Source: a virus. From it: a stretch of DNA of 22,548 bases. Within the stretch, counting starts at the first letter, position 1; each line of letters opens with the position of its first letter. Below the pieces are notes generated by a model, which saw only the letters and a list, made by a program, of their open reading frames with translations, was not told where the DNA came from and ran no database searches. The stretch is from positions 1 to 22,548 of IMG/VR virus record IMGVR_UViG_3300006921_000175; one strand, given 5' to 3'. Made by a program: the position numbers and the translations under genes. Below are positions 13,391-18,781 of this stretch, in pieces.

Positions 13391-13884
13391 TGAATATATT
13401 TTATGTTGATAAAGATCCCATGATTGCTGCACAAATGATGTGTGATAAACATGTGGTGAAAATGATATTGGAGAGCGCACAGTTGCTCTCTACTGCACAT
13501 CGTGTTCTTGATGGTGATGTATATGCTGACTCGGTAGGTTTGTATAAGACAGCCCACAAGAACCATCCTAGCACCATCTGGACTCGTGCTAGTGTGCATA
13601 ATTATAATTGGTTGTACAATCATATGAATGGTTTGATGCAAGAATACACTTGTCGATATAATAAACATCATGCATCAGAACGACTGAACGCGCCTCTAAG
13701 AAAAACTCCTACTAATATTTCTGTAGTTGATTTTTTTGATCCACCACAATGTATGCCAGACTATTGTAAGACAGAAGATACTGTCAGTGCATATCGTTAT
13801 TACTACATAAATGAGAAAGCAAGTTTTGCAAAATGGAAGAATGCAAAAATACCGGAGTGGTTTAATGTCGGAGCGGCCGCATGA
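13390..13884 (+). CDS. Conserved phage protein with DKDPMIAAQMMCDKHVVKM motif (164 aa)
   Basis: The start at 13390 gives MNIFYVDKDP and shares one base with the upstream TAA, a better choice than the TTG at 13378. The N-terminal motif DKDPMIAAQMMCDKHVVKMILES, followed by AQLLSTAHR, KNHPSTIWTRAS and NYNWLYNHM, is highly conserved in T4-like marine phages, as I recall. Its clustered His, Asp, Cys and Trp suggest an enzyme or metal site. The C-terminal part (YRYYYINEKASFAKWKN) is rich in aromatics. I have seen similar proteins linked to pyrimidine-dimer glycosylase-type annotations but cannot confirm that. It overlaps the following gene by 20 bases. Confidence 0.68.
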   Translation: MNIFYVDKDPMIAAQMMCDKHVVKMILESAQLLSTAHRVLDGDVYADSVGLYKTAHKNHPSTIWTRASVHNYNWLYNHMNGLMQEYTCRYNKHHASERLNAPLRKTPTNISVVDFFDPPQCMPDYCKTEDTVSAYRYYYINEKASFAKWKNAKIPEWFNVGAAA

Positions 13885-14080
13885 TTTTATTTCCAAGAGA
13901 ATAGAAAAGACAGAGAAACAGATTCTTTCATATATAGATAGACTGAACAAAAAACATTCTTTTGACAATCTAAATAAAACTGAAAAACTAAAGGGACAGC
14001 TCAAGATGTTAGAGTTGGTTTTTTCTTATATTCACAGAAAGGTAAAAGAACTAAACAAAGAGTTAGAGGGTAAAAAGTAA
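13865..14080 (+). CDS. Small coiled-coil protein, unknown (71 aa)
   Basis: The open frame extends upstream to an ATG at 13811, but the ATG at 13865 is the likely start. The longer version would overlap the previous gene by 74 bases without gain. The product MSERPHDFISKRIEKTEKQIL is highly charged and predicted helical throughout (LKGQLKMLELVFSYIHRKVKEL), consistent with a small coiled coil or helical hairpin. There is no catalytic signature and no membrane segment. Its last base is shared with the ATG of the next gene, fitting the dense operon. Confidence 0.55.
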   Translation: MSERPHDFISKRIEKTEKQILSYIDRLNKKHSFDNLNKTEKLKGQLKMLELVFSYIHRKVKELNKELEGKK

Positions 14081-14394
14081 TGCCAACATATACATTTTTC
14101 AATGAGTTATCAGGAACAGAATATGACGAGTTCATGTCTATTTCTGCTATGGAAAAAATGATGAAAGAAAACCCACATGTTAAACGAGTGTGGAATCCTG
14201 ATTGTGCTCCTGCTTTGGCTGGAGATCATCTTATGGGTGTGGGTCCAAAGAACGATGAAGGATTTAAAGATGTGATGAGAGGCATTGCTTCTAAACATCC
14301 TGACTCACCGATGGCAGACAAGTATGGTAGTGGTAAGAGCACTAAAAGATTACAAGCTGAAAACATTTACAGTAAACATAGGAACAGAAAATAA
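14080..14394 (+). CDS. FmdB-like N-terminus protein lacking the zinc ribbon (104 aa)
   Basis: It starts MPTYTFFNELSGTEYDEFMSIS, the opening strand pattern seen in FmdB-type zinc-ribbon regulators and in conserved cyanophage homologs. The two CxxC pairs expected of a zinc ribbon are absent; a single Cys is found in WNPDCAPAL. The C-terminal half (FKDVMRGIASKHPDSPMADKYG) is typical of the phage version, where it ends in a basic tail. Function is unknown. One-base overlaps at both ends place it in the operon with PhoH. Confidence 0.62.
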   Translation: MPTYTFFNELSGTEYDEFMSISAMEKMMKENPHVKRVWNPDCAPALAGDHLMGVGPKNDEGFKDVMRGIASKHPDSPMADKYGSGKSTKRLQAENIYSKHRNRK

Positions 14395-15107
14395 TGTCGT
14401 CTAAGAAAGTTGCTAAGGATATCGTGCAATCTAGTTTGGTTGATATCAAACCTATCACAGACAACCAAAAGATTGTCTTTGATTCGTGGAAGAAAGATAA
14501 ACACCAGTTTATGTATGGTTCTGCCGGGACTGGTAAGACTTTTGTATCCTTGTATCTTGGTCTGAGAGATGTTTTGGATTTGAAGACACCATATGACAAG
14601 GTGATTCTGGTTCGTTCTTTGATACCTACCAGAGAGATTGGTTTTCTGCCGGGCGATGAAGAAGATAAGGCTGCACTGTATCAGGTGCCGTATCAAAACA
14701 TGGTCCGTTGGATGTTCAAGATGCCAAATGAACAGTCGTTTAATAATCTATACGACAAACTAAAATCACAAGGCTCTTTGTTTTTCTTGTCAACTTCTTT
14801 TCTTAGAGGGTTGACATTTGACAACAGTGTGATTATAGTAGATGAATGTCAGAACCTAAATTTTCATGAACTTGATACCATCATTACAAGAGTTGGACAA
14901 GACTCTAGAATTGTTTTTTGTGGAGACTTTGGTCAGACCGATTTGCAGAAAACGAGTGAGAAAAATGGTATTTATAACTTCTTGCATATTCTACAAGAGA
15001 TGGAAGAATTTAATTGTATAGAATTTGGCATTGGAGATATTGTTAGATCTGGTTTTATAAGAAACTATATCATTAACAAGATAAAAATGGGTTTTCATGG
15101 AGAATAA
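14394..15107 (+). CDS. phoH: PhoH-like P-loop ATPase
   Basis: The 237-residue protein has a Walker A GSAGTGKT at residues 42-49, the PhoH motif VILVRSLIPTREIGFLPGD, a Walker B VIIVDECQN (Asp150, Glu151), and FCGDFGQTD as the sensor motif. These are the complete signatures of the PhoH/RNA-helicase-like family. Phage PhoH genes are widespread in marine myoviruses. Although named for phosphate starvation, their role is unsettled; proposals include RNA modification or degradation. All ATP-binding residues are present and the length is typical. It overlaps the next gene by 11 bases and the preceding one by one. Confidence 0.92.
   Translation: MSSKKVAKDIVQSSLVDIKPITDNQKIVFDSWKKDKHQFMYGSAGTGKTFVSLYLGLRDVLDLKTPYDKVILVRSLIPTREIGFLPGDEEDKAALYQVPYQNMVRWMFKMPNEQSFNNLYDKLKSQGSLFFLSTSFLRGLTFDNSVIIVDECQNLNFHELDTIITRVGQDSRIVFCGDFGQTDLQKTSEKNGIYNFLHILQEMEEFNCIEFGIGDIVRSGFIRNYIINKIKMGFHGE
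14811..14839 (+). promoter_or_regulatory. Promoter-like sequence inside phoH (TTGACA-N17-TATAGT)
   Basis: TTGACA at 14811-14816 and TATAGT at 14834-14839 have 17-base spacing, within the codons for RGLTFDNSVIIVD. It could give extra transcripts for the oxygenase, M15 peptidase and exonuclease genes. The -35 lacks the CTA prefix of the intergenic set, and the sequence is constrained by the Walker B region, so chance is likely. Confidence 0.25.
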
Positions 15108-15762
15108 AATTTATATCAAGCCAACTCAAAAGGATTGGCCGATATTTCACATGAAGTCTCCCGTAAAGATTAAAAATCTACGGGGAAGTAGTGTTGATGC
15201 ATTTAATCAAGAACTGGAGAATGACATTAGAGACTCTGGTGATAGATTGCAAGGCGCCACTGCTGCAAAATGTTATATGACACAATGGGATATGCATCAA
15301 GAATATAACTCGTTCAAGAAACTAAGTGAACTGGTGATTAGTCTTGCCAAGACAGTGCCACTTGCAAATGCAACAAATCAAAATGGTGACCCAAGACAAT
15401 ATGACTATGAAGTTGTAGACAGTTGGGGGCTCATTTATGAGAAAGGACAATTTACAAAATCACACCAACATTGGCCACACACCTGGAGTTTTACCTATTG
15501 TGTAAAGGGTTGTGACAGTTGCGCTCCGTTAGTTTTTAATGATGCTGGTTCCTGGGGTGATGTTGATCGTCCATTCATGGTAACACCAAATGTTGGTCAA
15601 GTAATTCTTTGGCCTGCGTGGTTATATCACTCTGTGCCTGAACAAGAATGTGATCATGAGAGAATAATGTCAGTTGGTAATTTAACAGTGGACTGGGAGA
15701 AAAGTGTGATTCCAGTTACAGAACATAAACTAACGCAACCACCAAAAGGAGAAAATAACTAG
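15097..15762 (+). CDS. 2OG-Fe(II) oxygenase-like protein 2
   Basis: Core motifs are SHQHWPHTWSFTYCV (His123, His125, with His128 nearby), LWPAWLYHSVPEQ (His178) and HERIMSVGN (Arg189). They give the two histidine ligands and the 2-oxoglutarate-binding Arg of the double-stranded beta-helix fold. The usual Asp/His second ligand is here His125 in an H-x-H arrangement, as in several TIGR02466-type enzymes. The substrate is unknown. It starts 11 bases before the phoH stop and ends sharing one base with the next GTG start. Together with the enzymes at 9496 and 20008 it shows that this phage carries at least three distinct members. Confidence 0.8.
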   Translation: MENKIYIKPTQKDWPIFHMKSPVKIKNLRGSSVDAFNQELENDIRDSGDRLQGATAAKCYMTQWDMHQEYNSFKKLSELVISLAKTVPLANATNQNGDPRQYDYEVVDSWGLIYEKGQFTKSHQHWPHTWSFTYCVKGCDSCAPLVFNDAGSWGDVDRPFMVTPNVGQVILWPAWLYHSVPEQECDHERIMSVGNLTVDWEKSVIPVTEHKLTQPPKGENN

Positions 15763-15905
15763 TGCGAGTATTAAGATACTTGAGAAATTTATTTAATTAT
15801 AATTATCGGAGACAGAAAGAAATAACGGCGTATCTATCAAAATCAGTTGATTTGGTAGATTTAGAACATAGACAGAAAAAATTAGCAAGAAAGAGGATTT
15901 ACTAA
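15762..15905 (+). CDS. Small DUF3563-like protein (47 aa)
   Basis: A GTG at 15762 shares a base with the previous stop. The frame runs 47 codons to the TAA at 15903-15905, which in turn shares a base with the next ATG. The protein begins with a basic amphipathic helix (VLRYLRNLFNYNYRRQK). It then carries AYLSKSVDLVDLEHRQKKL, closely resembling the AYLAxSVDLxDLExR segment of short DUF3563 proteins of proteobacteria. No function is known; a membrane-associating basic helix is plausible. The perfect fit between two overlapping neighbours makes it a convincing gene. Confidence 0.68.
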   Translation: MRVLRYLRNLFNYNYRRQKEITAYLSKSVDLVDLEHRQKKLARKRIY

Positions 15906-16360
15906 TGGCTTACAATTTATCGTCAAGATCAAAAAGTCGCCTAGAAGGCGTAGAAGAAGATTTGGTTAGAGTTGTTGAACGTGCTATCGAGTTGACAGAA
16001 GTTGACTTTGGTGTAATTCAAGGACTTAGAACAAAAGAAGAACAAGAAGCATTGGTTGCTAAAGGTGCTTCTAAAACTATGAAGTCAAAGCACCTAGAAG
16101 GTAAGGCTGTGGATTTGATGGCATACATCAATGGTCGCGGTTCTTGGGAACTGAACGTGTATGATGAAATTGCAGATGCGATGAAGGCTGCTGCGATTGA
16201 GTTGGACGTTGGCGTTCGTTGGGGTGCTGCGTGGAGTGTGTCTGACATTCGTGAGTGGGATGACACTATGGAAGAGGCTATGCTGAGTTATGTTGACCTT
16301 CGAAGGTCACAGGGTCGCCGTCCGTTTATTGATGCACCACATTTTGAGTTGATTTCGTAA
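15905..16360 (+). CDS. M15-family peptidoglycan peptidase (L-alanyl-D-glutamate/D-Ala-D-Ala type endolysin)
   Basis: The 151-residue enzyme has the VanY/endolysin zinc motif SKHLEGKAVD (His63, Asp70), upstream FGVIQGLRTKEEQ, a VGVRWGAAW stretch in the WGG-W position, and a terminal DAPHFELI with the third zinc ligand His146. These are the marks of metallopeptidases of the M15C type used by many phages to cleave peptide crosslinks. It has no signal peptide, so a holin or another route would be needed for access to the wall. It probably acts in lysis together with the SleB-type hydrolase at 11735. Its stop is directly followed by the exonuclease start. Confidence 0.88.
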   Translation: MAYNLSSRSKSRLEGVEEDLVRVVERAIELTEVDFGVIQGLRTKEEQEALVAKGASKTMKSKHLEGKAVDLMAYINGRGSWELNVYDEIADAMKAAAIELDVGVRWGAAWSVSDIREWDDTMEEAMLSYVDLRRSQGRRPFIDAPHFELIS

Positions 16361-17077
16361 ATGGCTGAATTTGATCATGTAGATATGTCGTGGTATCCTA
16401 CGGCAGATTTGAAAACAAAAAACATCAATGGTAGAAGATTCTATGTAACACCAAAGGGATACTATCCATCGATTACGACTGTGCTCTCGGACCGTAACAA
16501 GAAAGGACTGTTTGAGTGGCGTAAGAGAGTGGGTGAGGATGTTGCAAATCATATTGCAAGAAAGGCAGCTTCAAGAGGCACCAAGGTTCATCATATGTGT
16601 GAGGACTATCTGAACAACAAGGATATCTCACATCATAAAAAAGATTTTCTACCTTGGTGTCTCTTCAATGAAATGAAGGATAAACTGCTTTGTAATATAA
16701 ATAATATACATGCACAGGAATGTGGTTTGTATAGTGATAAGTACAGAGTTGCTGGTAGAACAGATTGTATTGCAGAATACAATGGTGAACTATCAATCAT
16801 AGATTTTAAAACTTCCACTAGTGAGCGCACAGATTCATGGAATGAAAATTATTACATTCAAGGTGCTGCATACGCTGAGATGTTTGGTGAGAGAGCGGGA
16901 ATACTCGTTGATCAAGTAGTGATACTTGTAGTTACTGAAGATGGGACAACACAAGAATTCATAAAGAAAAAACACGATTATCTTCCAATGCTTACTGAAT
17001 CTATACATAGATGGGAAGAGAAAAATGAAATACCTAATTTTAACATTGACAATGATATTGGGGTTGCTACTACCTAA
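16361..17077 (+). CDS. RecB/Cas4-like PD-(D/E)xK exonuclease
   Basis: A core of GRTDC (Asp135) followed by LSIIDFKTS (Asp148, Lys150) and YYIQGAAYAEMFGE forms motifs II, III and the QxxxY motif of the RecB-type nuclease domain. An N-terminal YPSITTVLSDRNKKGLFEWRKRVG and SRGTKVHHMCEDYL match the helical start, with His in motif I. The same exonuclease is found in many T4-like marine phages and is probably used in recombination or degradation of host DNA. No Cys cluster for an iron-sulfur centre is present, unlike Cas4 or AddB. The last 53 bases also encode the signal peptide of the next protein in another frame. Confidence 0.85.
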   Translation: MAEFDHVDMSWYPTADLKTKNINGRRFYVTPKGYYPSITTVLSDRNKKGLFEWRKRVGEDVANHIARKAASRGTKVHHMCEDYLNNKDISHHKKDFLPWCLFNEMKDKLLCNINNIHAQECGLYSDKYRVAGRTDCIAEYNGELSIIDFKTSTSERTDSWNENYYIQGAAYAEMFGERAGILVDQVVILVVTEDGTTQEFIKKKHDYLPMLTESIHRWEEKNEIPNFNIDNDIGVATT

Positions 17078-17441
17078 TTGGGCAAATGCTCAGAGTAATA
17101 CCATACCTTGGCCGACAAGCAAATCATCTGTCGCGGAATGGACAGTTGGCGAGATGATTCAAGTCGTCTTTATTTGTAGAGATGAAGTCACAGTGAGAGA
17201 ACTCGCTGAAGCTGATATGAAATCTTTACAAAACATTGCTGTGTTATCACAACAGAAATTAGCGATGGGAGATTGTATAACACTTCCTAGACAAGTGCCA
17301 TTTAAGATTAATGACCTCATTTTTCAGTACAAAGATCATAAAGGGATAGATACTGTTCTATTGAAGGTCCGTTTGCTTTTTGGATCTCGTGTATTTGAGG
17401 GATATACGATTGCTCCAGGTGTATTTAAGCAATCTATTTGA
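17025..17441 (+). CDS. Exported (periplasmic) protein of unknown function (138 aa)
   Basis: A clear signal peptide (KYLILTLTMILGLLLPNWANA, cleaved before QSN) is encoded inside the 3' end of the exonuclease gene. The mature 115-residue protein has two Cys (FICRDEV, MGDCITL), probably bridged in the periplasm. It also has beta-strand-like segments near the end (LIFQYKDHKGIDTVLLKVRLLF, FEGYTIAPG). I do not recognise the family. It is the last gene before the tmRNA promoter. Secretion makes an envelope role such as exclusion or wall modification plausible, but nothing shows which. Confidence 0.68.
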   Translation: MKYLILTLTMILGLLLPNWANAQSNTIPWPTSKSSVAEWTVGEMIQVVFICRDEVTVRELAEADMKSLQNIAVLSQQKLAMGDCITLPRQVPFKINDLIFQYKDHKGIDTVLLKVRLLFGSRVFEGYTIAPGVFKQSI

Positions 17442-17449
17442 AAAAACTA

Positions 17450-17478
17450 TTGACAACAGAACAAGGATTTAGTATACT
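17450..17478 (+). promoter_or_regulatory. Strong sigma70-type promoter for tmRNA (TTGACA-N17-TATACT)
   Basis: TTGACA at 17450-17455 and TATACT at 17473-17478 have 17-base spacing, with ACTA in front of the -35. It is placed so that transcription would begin near 17485, at the start of the acceptor piece of the permuted tmRNA. Of the intergenic promoters in the window, it is the nearest to consensus. Confidence 0.88.
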
Positions 17479-17533
17479 TTATCTATGGTTGTAAGAAATG
17501 ACCTGGAGGCATTGCGGACGGGAGTTCGATTCT

Positions 17534-17582
17534 CCCCACCTCCACCAAAGATATTTCTCACGAGATATTTTTGGTGGGGGTG
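17534..17582 (+). other. tmRNA precursor processing hairpin joining the two pieces
   Basis: The acceptor-stem strands are extended by a second helix. ACCAAAGATATTTC, which begins at the tRNA-like CCA region, pairs with GAGATATTTTTGGT before the coding piece (two G-U pairs), with a small TCAC-type loop. Together they make one continuous ~21-bp hairpin from CACCTCC to GGGGGTG. The non-tmRNA part (about 17548-17575) is the spacer normally removed when a permuted tmRNA matures. The host's tRNA nucleases would be expected to cut it. Confidence 0.75.
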
Positions 17583-17721
17583 ACAAGGTTTCGACGTGGT
17601 GAGAGAAGGGAAATGGACAACTCGACAGGCGAATGTCGTAAAACTAGCAAAACCTTTAAACGCCAACGATGACGTTTACTTTGAGGACTTTGCGCTAGCT
17701 GCGTAAAACTTCACGGGGTAT

Positions 17722-17753
17722 GGGTTCCACCTTGTTATACAACGGACCCTTTT
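17722..17753 (+). terminator. Hairpin plus T-run at the end of the tmRNA coding piece
   Basis: GGGTTCC (17722-17728) can pair with GGACCC (17744-17749) with one bulge. The loop contains a further TTGT/ACAA stem, and TTTT follows. This could be the intrinsic terminator of the tmRNA transcript, the last pseudoknot of the mature RNA, or both. Some read-through into the HTH gene is likely, since no other promoter is seen before it. Confidence 0.5.
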
Positions 17754-17784
17754 AAATTTGTCATGACTAAGGAGAAAATTTATT

Positions 17785-18042
17785 ATGACTACTTTGACTC
17801 AGACACAACGTGTCATTAATGCACTTGAGAATGGTGCAGAACTTACTGCTAAACAAATTAGCGCCCGTTATGGTGTGAAAAATGTTCGTGCAGTTATCAG
17901 TCAACTTCGCACGGAAGGATACGCTATCTTTCTTAACAAGCGTGTATCGTCTTTTGATGGTGAAACGTATTCCAAGTATCGTCTTGGAACGCCGACTCGT
18001 GCAATTGTAGCCGCTGGTTACGCCGCATTGCGCGCTGCGTAA
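17785..18042 (+). CDS. Small helix-turn-helix protein (85 aa)
   Basis: An AAGGAGA ribosome-binding site lies 10 bases upstream of the ATG. Residues 5-55 form a winged-helix/HTH (TQRVINALENGAELTAKQIS, ARYGVKNVRAVISQLRTEG), followed by a basic wing (FLNKRVSSFDGETYSKYRLG) and a C-terminal TPTRAIVAAGYAALRAA. I recall very similar small proteins in T4-like cyanophages and pelagiphages, unnamed or called HTH proteins. The likely role is DNA binding as an internal transcription regulator. It is flanked by the tmRNA and a perfect terminator hairpin, so it forms a nearly self-contained unit with high expression potential. Confidence 0.78.
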   Translation: MTTLTQTQRVINALENGAELTAKQISARYGVKNVRAVISQLRTEGYAIFLNKRVSSFDGETYSKYRLGTPTRAIVAAGYAALRAA

Positions 18043-18057
18043 AACTTAATTAAGGAT

Positions 18058-18087
18058 TGGCCCACCTTTACCAAACGGGCCATTTTT
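18058..18087 (+). terminator. Intrinsic terminator (TGGCCC/GGGCCA + T5)
   Basis: TGGCCC at 18058-18063 pairs perfectly with GGGCCA at 18077-18082 around a 13-base loop, directly followed by TTTTT. It lies 15 bases after the HTH gene stop. This is the clearest Rho-independent terminator in the window. Confidence 0.85.
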
Positions 18088-18100
18088 AAAGGACATAGTG

Positions 18101-18319
18101 ATGCCGTTAAACACTGCAAAAACTTTCTCTATGAACATAGAAAATATAGTTTTAGAGAAAAATATTACACATATGGATGCAGTTCTCTGGTATTGTGAAC
18201 AAGAAGGTATCGAACCAGATACTATTAACAGACTTATTTCTAAATCTCTCAAAGAGAAGATTGAGGCAAATGCAAGAGAATTAAATTTCCTACCAAAACA
18301 TGCTCAATTACCTGTCTAA
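18101..18319 (+). CDS. 33: Probable gp33-like late-transcription accessory protein (72 aa)
   Basis: AAAGGA lies seven bases before the ATG at 18101 (a GTG at 18098 is an alternative). The sequence FSMNIENIVLEKNITHMDAVLWYCEQEGIEPDTINRLISKSLKEKIEANARELNFL (read in pieces) matches, helix for helix, the C-terminal half of T4 gp33. That half reads FIIEKMVEEFGMSYLEATTAFLEENSIPE followed by KFIPSGIIEKIQ. gp33 links host RNA polymerase to the gp45 sliding clamp and so activates late promoters with gp55. The marine version is shorter, lacking the T4 N-terminus. The identification is by my own alignment from memory and is probable, not certain. It lies just past a terminator with no clear promoter of its own. 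Confidence 0.66.
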   Translation: MPLNTAKTFSMNIENIVLEKNITHMDAVLWYCEQEGIEPDTINRLISKSLKEKIEANARELNFLPKHAQLPV

Positions 18320-18325
18320 AAGGTA

Positions 18326-18354
18326 TTGACAACTTCACCAAATTTTAGTAATAT
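18326..18354 (+). promoter_or_regulatory. Sigma70-type promoter before coiled-coil/tRNA unit (TTGACA-N17-TAATAT)
   Basis: TTGACA at 18326-18331 and TAATAT at 18349-18354 are 17 bases apart, in the 66-base gap after the gp33-like gene. It would produce the transcript carrying the small coiled-coil gene, tRNA-Thr and tRNA-Asn. Confidence 0.8.
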
Positions 18355-18385
18355 AGATATAGTTACATTCACATAGGAGAAAAAA

Positions 18386-18598
18386 GTGATTGACGTGACC
18401 GACCAAGAACGTTCTGAAAATTTCTTTCAGGCAAAGTATGACGAACTTCGTAAGGAGATGCGTGATGAACACACTGAGATGGCATATCTCAAGAAAGAGA
18501 ACGAGGAACTACGTGAGCGAGTGAAGAAACTTGCATCTCGTCAACCTAGTTGGCCTAAGGGATATCGTCCTCATCGTGAGAAGTCTCATAGACGATAA
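18386..18598 (+). CDS. Small charged coiled-coil protein (70 aa)
   Basis: A GTG start at 18386 has AGGAGA seven bases upstream and a promoter ahead. Residues 10-52 form a strongly charged heptad helix (FFQAKYDELRKEMRDEHTEM, YLKKENEELRERVKKLASR). A basic proline-containing tail with many Arg/His follows (PKGYRPHREKSHRR). The tail may bind nucleic acid while the coil dimerises. I do not recognise a family. It is the only protein gene of the tRNA transcript and ends nine bases before tRNA-Thr. Confidence 0.65.
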   Translation: MIDVTDQERSENFFQAKYDELRKEMRDEHTEMAYLKKENEELRERVKKLASRQPSWPKGYRPHREKSHRR

Positions 18599-18607
18599 TG
18601 TATTATT

Positions 18608-18683
18608 GCCGGTTTAGCTCAGTTGGTAGAGCAGTTGCTTTGTAAGCATCATGTCGGGAGTTCAAGTCTCTCAACCGGCACCA
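18608..18683 (+). tRNA. tRNA-Thr (anticodon UGU)
   Basis: The 76-base cloverleaf has acceptor GCCGGTT/AACCGGC, D arm with AGCTCAGTTGGTAGAGC, and anticodon loop TTTGTAA (TGT at 18641-18643). The T arm is GGGAG-TTCAAGT-CTCTC, and CCA is encoded (18681-18683). One T-T mismatch is present in the anticodon stem. It decodes ACA (and others by wobble), the most used Thr codon in curlin 2 by hand count. Confidence 0.94.
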
Positions 18684-18687
18684 ATAT

Positions 18688-18762
18688 TCCTCAGTAGCTC
18701 AGTGGTAGAGCAAGTGACTGTTAATCACTCGGTCGGTGGTTCGAGCCCATCCTGGGGAGCCA
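18688..18762 (+). tRNA. tRNA-Asn (anticodon GUU)
   Basis: It starts four bases after tRNA-Thr. The acceptor TCCTCAG/CTGGGGA has one T-G pair, the anticodon stem is perfect (AGTGA/TCACT), and the loop CTGTTAA carries GTT at 18720-18722. The T arm contains TTCGAGC, the discriminator is G, and CCA is encoded. It reads AAC and AAU. Confidence 0.94.
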
Positions 18763-18781
18763 ATTAAAGTAAAGGTTTACA

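Larger units (their letters stand above)
17485..17755 (+). ncRNA. ssrA: Circularly permuted (two-piece) tmRNA; tag ANDDVYFEDFALAA
   Basis: The acceptor piece comes first: a T arm (stem GGGAG, loop TTCGATT, stem CTCCC) runs into CACCTCC-A-CCA ending at 17547. After a short spacer the coding piece opens with GGGGGTG at 17576 and the invariant GGTTTCGACG. GGGGGTG pairs with CACCTCC as a 7-bp acceptor stem with G3-U70, the alanine identity pair. The tag frame at 17662-17706 (GCC to TAA) encodes ANDDVYFEDFALAA, ending in the ALAA degron. This order (3' part before 5' part) is the permuted type of alphaproteobacteria, cyanobacteria and some others. The RNA would rescue stalled ribosomes and tag their products. 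Exact ends are approximate. It has its own promoter and a hairpin-T-run at its end. Confidence 0.92.

Noticed and set aside
13811-13865. ATG at 13811 as start of the coiled-coil protein
   Set aside because: It would lengthen the overlap with the upstream gene to 74 bases and add a stretch that only mirrors the other frame.
13390-13884. Firm call of a pyrimidine-dimer glycosylase for the DKDP...CDKHVVKM protein
   Set aside because: I recall such annotations only loosely, and the sequence does not resemble T4 DenV; left as conserved unknown.
17469-17666. Minus-strand frame over the tmRNA
   Set aside because: The region is a structured RNA; the open frame follows from the antisense of the acceptor and coding pieces.
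18608-18762. tRNA pair as a prophage attachment site
   Set aside because: No integrase, no duplicated tRNA 3' end and no repressor cluster is seen; the gene set is that of a lytic T4-like phage.
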